A DNA stretch of 64,000 nucleotides from Bacteroidaceae bacterium (GTDB lineage: Bacteria > Bacteroidota > Bacteroidia > Bacteroidales > Bacteroidaceae). Of the stretch, positions 59,109 through 64,000 are shown one piece after another. The DNA is taken from NCBI GenBank assembly GCA_017428785.1, contig JAFRQD010000011.1, positions 153,306 through 217,305 on the forward strand. The letters are read 5' to 3'. Position 1 is the first letter of the stretch. Each line of letters begins with the position of its first letter. A program made the translations under genes and the position numbers. A model generated the notes under the pieces. That model had not been told where the DNA came from, made no database searches, and saw only the letters and a program-made list of their open reading frames with translations.

Positions 59109-60173
59109 TCACTCCCCGAAGATTTCGGCGAGTTTCTCTTCAAGCATGTAGTCGCGAAGGTCGTTGTCGATAATGTTGCCCTCGCCATCGAGAAGAATGT
59201 TGGCTGGGATGCCCTTGATGTCGTAAGTCTTCGCACCAAGGCTGTTCCAGCCTGCCAAGTCGCTCAGATGCACCCACGGCATCTTCATCGTATTGATGGC
59301 ACGAAGCCAAGCATCCTTGCTCGTGTCGAACGAGATGGCGACGATGTCGAGTCCCTTTGCGTGATACTTCTCGTAGCAGGCAGTCACGTTAGGCATTTCG
59401 GCACGACAGGGGCCGCACCACGATGCCCAGAAGTCGATGAGCACATAGCGTCCTTTGCCACACCATTCGCTCAGGCGGCGCTCACGGCCTGTGGTGTCGT
59501 TCATGGCGATGTCCGTGAATTTGTTCCCGATGGCACGCGCCTTCTGGCTTGACAAGAGTTCCTGACGCTCTTTTTGATATGCTTCTCGTATTTGAGACAT
59601 GTATTCCTTCGCTTCCTTCATGGCGGGATGGTTCTCATATGGCGCTCCCGGACGGAATATCTTTTGCAGTTCAGGGTACGTCAGCGCTTTATACATACCC
59701 ATCGGGAAGAACACGACGGGCAGCATCGAGTCGGTATTGTCCAATACAGCTTTGCGCATCTGCTGAACCGCTGCCAGTCCGTTGTCGTTCTTCATCGAAG
59801 CAAACAATTCCTTCCAGGTGGCATTCATTGCCTCGGAAGCCTTCGAACCTTTGACGGTGCCTGTGGTCAAGTCAATTTCCGTAGGAATGCTGTCTGCCAT
59901 AACCGTTATGACGTCTTCCTGCTTTGCCTGCTTTGCCTTTACGTCGGAGATAAAGGAAAGCGTATAGACATCAGCTGGCAGTTCTTTCATGTATTCCCAT
60001 TTGCCGTTTGTGACAGCTACGCTGTCTTGCCCGCCGCTACCATCCATGTTCTTCAAGATAGAGATGCTTTTCGCATCTGGCTCACAGATACCATGAATGT
60101 TGACTTTCGTCTGCGCCTGACTTGCCATTGATATGAAAGCAAGCAGGAAGGTGAAGATGATATTCCTTTTCAT
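59109..60173 (-). CDS. DUF4369/TlpA-like thiol-disulfide oxidoreductase, 354 aa
   Basis: Signal peptide MKRNIIFTFLLAFISMASQA, an N-terminal DUF4369-like domain (VNIHGICEPDAKSISILKNM, about 22-110), a helical linker with an AlkA/AhpC-TSA start (LSSQKARAIGNKFTDIAMND), and a thioredoxin fold with CGPC (C253, C256) in LIDFWASWCGPCRAEMPNV, then YDIKGIPANILLDGEG. It ends EKLAEIFGE. Such proteins are common near outer-membrane uptake genes in Bacteroidales; the target is unknown. Confidence 0.87.
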   Translation of the reverse strand: MKRNIIFTFLLAFISMASQAQTKVNIHGICEPDAKSISILKNMDGSGGQDSVAVTNGKWEYMKELPADVYTLSFISDVKAKQAKQEDVITVMADSIPTEIDLTTGTVKGSKASEAMNATWKELFASMKNDNGLAAVQQMRKAVLDNTDSMLPVVFFPMGMYKALTYPELQKIFRPGAPYENHPAMKEAKEYMSQIREAYQKERQELLSSQKARAIGNKFTDIAMNDTTGRERRLSEWCGKGRYVLIDFWASWCGPCRAEMPNVTACYEKYHAKGLDIVAISFDTSKDAWLRAINTMKMPWVHLSDLAGWNSLGAKTYDIKGIPANILLDGEGNIIDNDLRDYMLEEKLAEIFGE

Positions 60174-60228
60174 TTTCTTTTTTAGAGTATATTTGTTTTG
60201 TAAAAGTCTGTTTTCGTATTGTTTCGAC

Positions 60229-60247
60229 CTTGCCCGCAGCGGGCAAG
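60229..60247. other. Intergenic hairpin between two TlpA-like genes
   Basis: CTTGCCCGC (60229-60237), one base, GCGGGCAAG (60239-60247). A T-run follows on the + strand only, so it is not a plain terminator for the - strand genes; it may limit read-through or stabilise the upstream mRNA. Confidence 0.6.
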
Positions 60248-60255
60248 AATCTTTT

Positions 60256-62565
60256 TTATTTCACTCTTTCTATTATGTTTATGAGTCTTTCCAAATTACG
60301 AGGGTCGGCATCGACATCGAGGATGTTGCCTTCGCGGTCGATGAGTCTGTAGAATGGAAAGGCTTCGACACCAAAGAACTGCTCGATGGCTTTCTGTTGT
60401 TCTTTGGGTAAATTATAGTGCGCCACGTTGTCGCCCAATACCTCATACTTTTTTATGACATTTTCCCACTGCTCTTGTGGAGAGTTGTTTGCCAAGTAGA
60501 GATAAACTACATCATAGTCCTTCAGCCGCTCGTATTCTTCTTTGCTGTGCGAAAGAGCTTCCTTACAAGGGCCGCACCATGTGCCCCAAATATCCATCAG
60601 AACAAGTTTGCCCTTGTACGGCTCGATGAGCTTGCGCAGAATCTTTTCACCATCGCTCATGTTCGCCACATCGTCGGAGGACTTGATGCTGGTGACGTGC
60701 GCAAAGCCTTTCTGCTGTATCTCAATATATTTTTGCTGCTCTGCCATTAGCGTGTCCCTTGCGGCGGGCATTGACACTTTCTTCCTAAAGATTTCCAGGT
60801 GGGTGTCGTCTAAAGGTATATTCTTTTGTTCCAGCAACTGCATGAACTCCTTGGTGATGATGATGTCGCGGAGATCCTTGTCGCAGTCAAGCGAGTCTAT
60901 GACGGTAAGCTTTTCATAGAAGAACCACGTCGGCATGGTTTCGGAAAGGATGCTGTCGATGTCCTTGCGCTTCATAACCTCTGGCTTTTCATGCTGGTGG
61001 TGTTCCGAATAATTTTGTATCTCTGCCAGCTGGTCGTCCGCCACAGACACCTTCCCGATGTCCCTGTAAAGTTTCAATATGGGAACGCGCGCAAGTTCCA
61101 TGCTGAAGGAATGTCTGTTTTTGCTGATCTTGTCGGAAAACGTGTCCTCATGCTTCAGGTCGAGATAATCATCCACGAACCAGTTGTAGGGATTGAGCGA
61201 AAGGGGAAGCAAGAGCTGCTGCCAGTCCTGCTGAGTGACGTAACTCAGATAGTCCGCAGGGTAGTCGCCGACTCTCAGACGTTGGGCGGCACCGGCAAGC
61301 ATTGCTCCCTCGCCCATATTATATAGTCCTTTTTGGAAGTAGATGTATTGGTTGGAGAGATTGGGATGCGCCTTGACGAACCGCTCAAGCTTTGCCATGC
61401 GGTTCGCCTTGTTCTGCTTCGTGTCCTCTACGAACTTGGCAAAGGCTACCTCGTCAACTTCTTCATACAGGTACTCTTTCGGGAACTCCATCGGGTAGGA
61501 CAGGCACTCGTTTATGAAGTGGCTGTGCTTGCCCATCACGAGCTTGTGCCCCTCCTTGTAATCGAAGAGCACGAAGTATGTCTCTCCTGGCTCCCAAACG
61601 CCGTTGAAATATGTCTGTCCGTCGTATATGCTGAAATGCGTCGCATTGAGTAAAGGTAGCTTTATGACGCAACGCCCCAACGAATCTTCGTCGAAATCCA
61701 TCGAAGCAAACTTCCCGCCAAAGTTGTACTGATAAAAGATGTTGAACTTGCCACCTTCCTTCTTCATGGATTCTGGCATGTCCTTTGACCATCCGACAAT
61801 CGTCACCGTGTCCGGCACATAGTGCGTGTCTTTGAACTTCGTGTCGGCATCCTTCTTGGGATAGTCGGGCATGGTGACGGAACTGATGAAGCCATACGTT
61901 CCCTTTTTGCCGTCGATGGCAATCTCACGCTGACCGTTTCTATTCTTGTCCACACTGACAGCAATCTCCCTTCCTTCGTTCTCTAATACAAACAGGTATC
62001 TGTCGTCATGCTGCTCCTTATGTTTGTAGTTCCAGAACTTGCAGTCATAGACAGCCATATCATCATAGAAGCCAATGCCCCACTCGCCTGTCTCATTATT
62101 TCGCCAGTTGGAAGAGAACAAACGCGCAGCCCTTGTCCTCACATCCTCGATGCCCATGATGTGGAAAGCTCCGTCGTAATCTCCCCCGATGAAGTCAAAG
62201 TGGTTCGTTTTCAAGGGAAGCGGCTCAAAATGGAAGATGACATCCAAGCCCTTGGCATCCTGTATATGGATTTCTTTATCAAGTTCTGTTCCCGCACAAC
62301 CTTTCAAGGCATATTTTTTCCCATCGAGGACAAGACAGGACTTAGAACTAAATTTTATGCTATAATAAGGGTTGCTTACCACATGCATCATCACGCGCGT
62401 TTCTTCCTTGGCGAACTCCACGCGGGAAATCCCCACCTCAGGACATTGGGTCGCACAAATCAAGTTGTTCTCAGCCGTAGCAGGATGTTCCCAAACTATT
62501 TTTTCTCTCGCCTGCCCAACGACTGCAAAAAAAGCAAGCAGGATGGTGATAATGTCCCTTTTCAT
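60256..62565 (-). CDS. Large TlpA-like protein, 769 aa
   Basis: Signal peptide MKRDIITILLAFFAVVGQA, a long N-terminal part of about 600 residues (an early beta domain to about 200, later helical), and a C-terminal thioredoxin fold with CGPC (C664, C667) in LVLMDIWGTWCGPCKEALS, then FFGVEAFPFYRLIDREGN. It is the longest of the cluster; no known domain is obvious between residues 120 and 560. Periplasmic or outer-membrane associated. It starts 40 bp after the 329-aa gene with the same ATATATAAGGTA leader. Confidence 0.82.
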   Translation of the reverse strand: MKRDIITILLAFFAVVGQAREKIVWEHPATAENNLICATQCPEVGISRVEFAKEETRVMMHVVSNPYYSIKFSSKSCLVLDGKKYALKGCAGTELDKEIHIQDAKGLDVIFHFEPLPLKTNHFDFIGGDYDGAFHIMGIEDVRTRAARLFSSNWRNNETGEWGIGFYDDMAVYDCKFWNYKHKEQHDDRYLFVLENEGREIAVSVDKNRNGQREIAIDGKKGTYGFISSVTMPDYPKKDADTKFKDTHYVPDTVTIVGWSKDMPESMKKEGGKFNIFYQYNFGGKFASMDFDEDSLGRCVIKLPLLNATHFSIYDGQTYFNGVWEPGETYFVLFDYKEGHKLVMGKHSHFINECLSYPMEFPKEYLYEEVDEVAFAKFVEDTKQNKANRMAKLERFVKAHPNLSNQYIYFQKGLYNMGEGAMLAGAAQRLRVGDYPADYLSYVTQQDWQQLLLPLSLNPYNWFVDDYLDLKHEDTFSDKISKNRHSFSMELARVPILKLYRDIGKVSVADDQLAEIQNYSEHHQHEKPEVMKRKDIDSILSETMPTWFFYEKLTVIDSLDCDKDLRDIIITKEFMQLLEQKNIPLDDTHLEIFRKKVSMPAARDTLMAEQQKYIEIQQKGFAHVTSIKSSDDVANMSDGEKILRKLIEPYKGKLVLMDIWGTWCGPCKEALSHSKEEYERLKDYDVVYLYLANNSPQEQWENVIKKYEVLGDNVAHYNLPKEQQKAIEQFFGVEAFPFYRLIDREGNILDVDADPRNLERLINIIERVK

Positions 62566-62605
62566 AATCCTTATACCTTATATATTATTATATTTAGTGT
62601 CGCTT

Positions 62606-63595
62606 TCACTCCCCGAAGACTTTCGCCAAAGCCCTTTCGATGCCATCGCCGCGCAAGCCTCGCTTGAGGATGGTGCCGTCGGGAGCAAAGAGAATAATGT
62701 GCGGAATGCCCTTGATGCCGTAGGAAGCAATCTGTTCGAAGGTGATGCCGTATATCTGCGGATACGGGATGCCCATCTGTTCTATGGCCTTGTCAGCATC
62801 TTTCTTGTCGTCATTGACTATCAATCCGAGCACCTGCAGGCCGCGCTCTTTGTACTTCTCATGGGCGGCAACGATGTTGGGTATCTCTGCCCTGCAAGGC
62901 GGACACCAGCTTGCCCAGAAATCCACCAGGACATACTTCCCCTTGCCCACACAGTCGGAAAGACGCTTGCCGTCGAAAGCACTCTGGATGTCCAGCATCT
63001 TCTTGCCTTCACTGGTGGCTTCGTATTTGGCCCACACCTCCTTGCTATTAACGAAGAATGGATACTCCTTTATCATAGGGCCTCCCATGTTGTAAAGACG
63101 CAACTTGTCGGTAGGCGAAGCAAAACACATGTCAAGTATCCTTATGCCGAGAGCATCGTCCCTGTGACGAAGGTACATCGCCTCGGCATATTGCTCGAAG
63201 CGCTTACTCCTTGCCTCATCATCGAGCGTGCTGTCAATCGACTGAGGGTATTCTGTCGCCAAATACGTCAAGCTGTCATTAAGAGTTCCGCCGACTGCAG
63301 AGAACGGATATTTGAGCGTAATGTCTCCTGACTCCAGGATAAACATGTAAAGCACATTCCGATATTTGTTGATAACGACGGCAGGAACGGGCTTGTCCAC
63401 TTTGCCCTTCATCGTAAACTCTCCATTTGCAACGATGGCAGAGTCCAAGGTCTCGTAGCCTCTCCCTTCTTGCTCGAGATAGACGACTGTCACGTCTGGA
63501 TTGTCAACGGTTCCTCTAATGGTGTAGTTGTTCTCCTGTGCCTGACTTGCCAAGCTAACGAGGGCAAGCAGAATGGTGATGATTGTCCTGTTCAT
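62606..63595 (-). CDS. DUF4369/TlpA-like thiol-disulfide oxidoreductase, 329 aa
   Basis: Signal peptide MNRTIITILLALVSLASQAQ, DUF4369 domain at about 22-120 (YTIRGTVDNPDVTVVYLEQE, FTMKGKVDKPVPAVVINKYR), a helical linker, and a thioredoxin fold with CPPC (C231, C234) in VDFWASWCPPCRAEIPNIV, then GIKGIPHIILFAPDGTIL. It is the first gene of the five-gene TlpA run, after gpsA. The CPPC active site differs from the CGPC/CGSC of its neighbours, suggesting a different redox potential. Confidence 0.88.
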   Translation of the reverse strand: MNRTIITILLALVSLASQAQENNYTIRGTVDNPDVTVVYLEQEGRGYETLDSAIVANGEFTMKGKVDKPVPAVVINKYRNVLYMFILESGDITLKYPFSAVGGTLNDSLTYLATEYPQSIDSTLDDEARSKRFEQYAEAMYLRHRDDALGIRILDMCFASPTDKLRLYNMGGPMIKEYPFFVNSKEVWAKYEATSEGKKMLDIQSAFDGKRLSDCVGKGKYVLVDFWASWCPPCRAEIPNIVAAHEKYKERGLQVLGLIVNDDKKDADKAIEQMGIPYPQIYGITFEQIASYGIKGIPHIILFAPDGTILKRGLRGDGIERALAKVFGE

Positions 63596-63621
63596 ATTCT
63601 TTTTACCTTATTAATAATATA

Positions 63622-63664
63622 TCCCCCCTAAAGGGGGCTAGGGGGTCTTGGAGTTAGAGGGGGT
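63622..63664. repeat. G/C palindromic element abutting gpsA
   Basis: TCCCCCCTAAAGGGGGCTA followed by GGGGGTCTTGGAGTTAGAGG and GGGTC touches the gpsA stop codon (63665-63667). Read on the - strand it starts GACCCCCTCTAACTCC, close to the beginning of the element inside folC. Confidence 0.78.
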
Positions 63665-64000
63665 CTATCTGAACGCTTCGCTCAGGAGCTTTATCTCGAT
63701 GGTGGGGCTGATGCGCTCGTAGAGGATGTTATAGACGGCATCGAGGATGGGCATGTTGACATGCAGGTGCTTGTTGATGTCCTTCATGCACTTCGTAGCA
63801 AAGTAACCCTCAGCTATCATCTCCATTTCGAGCTGGGCACTCTTCACGCTGTAGCCCTGACCAATCATTGTGCCGAAGACGCGGTTGCGGCTGAAGTTCG
63901 AGTAGCCCGTCACGAGCAAGTCGCCTGTATAGACGCTCTCCGTGATGCTGCGGTCGATGGGATGCACGGTGTTGAGGAAGCGCTCCATCTCCTGTATGGC
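63665..64000 (-). CDS. gpsA: Glycerol-3-phosphate dehydrogenase [NAD(P)+], C-terminal part
   Basis: The frame runs to the window edge, so only the last 111 residues are visible. They match the substrate-binding C-terminal domain of Gps[20 protein letters not shown], then [33 protein letters not shown]. The enzyme makes sn-glycerol-3-phosphate from dihydroxyacetone phosphate for phospholipid synthesis in the cytosol. The stop codon directly borders a palindromic repeat, so the terminal EAFR may have been shaped by it. Confidence 0.93.
   Translation of the reverse strand, partial: AIQEMERFLNTVHPIDRSITESVYTGDLLVTGYSNFSRNRVFGTMIGQGYSVKSAQLEMEMIAEGYFATKCMKDINKHLHVNMPILDAVYNILYERISPTIEIKLLSEAFR

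Overview
The window reads as chromosomal DNA of a Bacteroidales bacterium, most likely Prevotella-like. The evidence is the Bacteroidetes promoter pattern (TTTG, about 19-20 nt, then TAnnTTTG) before many genes, an HU gene of the HU-HIG type, DUF4369/TlpA, DUF4836, DUF3316 and BspA-type proteins, and T9SS-like C-terminal tails. I cannot name a species. No rRNA, tRNA or CRISPR array was seen.

Layout. 1-3.1 kb: grpE (5' cut by the window), dnaJ and folC on the + strand. 3.3-6.5 kb: an HU-HIG gene and, on the - strand, a small mobile-looking cassette (49-aa ORF, 110-aa ORF, DUF3987-like ATPase, DUF5675). 6.8-12.4 kb: a galactose operon (galM, MFS sugar porter, galK, Na+/sugar symporter) with its own promoter and a strong terminator. 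12.4-25.9 kb: a long - strand run: a decayed sorting-tail gene, a 1378-aa multi-domain surface protein, a GH127 beta-L-arabinofuranosidase, lpxH, a MIP18/DUF59 protein, radC, a glycosyltransferase, an RsmI-like methylase and hisS. 26.5-31.4 kb (+): a headless Rad50/SbcC-like zinc-hook protein, a BSP-family peptidase, queC and queF. 31.4-41.4 kb: a second orphan sorting tail, DPP IV-like peptidase, nhaA, a BspA lipoprotein, a YhhN protein, an ABC-F ATPase and an M13 peptidase. 41.6-47.0 kb (-): S41 peptidase, DUF3316, ParC and YraN. 47.3-54.4 kb: an OmpA-family protein, a three-domain AmgK/RapZ-C/MurU fusion and an FtsX-type ABC module with a DUF4836 protein. 54.7-56.9 kb: uvrB behind a tandemly duplicated promoter. 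56.9-64 kb (-): five TlpA-like thioredoxin-fold genes in a row after the 3' part of gpsA.

Two layers of repeats run through the window. The first is a set of intergenic mini-arrays with an exact 22-bp period. In seven of nine arrays each unit places an alternating purine-pyrimidine hexamer (RCRYGY or a near miss) in the same phase, although the rest of the sequence differs between arrays. I regard this as the best candidate for something undescribed. The second is a set of palindromic or low-complexity repeats that fill intergenic gaps and are also read in frame inside folC, hisS, the ABC-F gene, ompA and others, or supply their stop codons.

Other notable items are the uvrB promoter duplication (75 bp, in frame, apparently leaderless), the AmgK-RapZ-MurU fusion, and the zinc-hook coiled coil that lacks ATPase heads.
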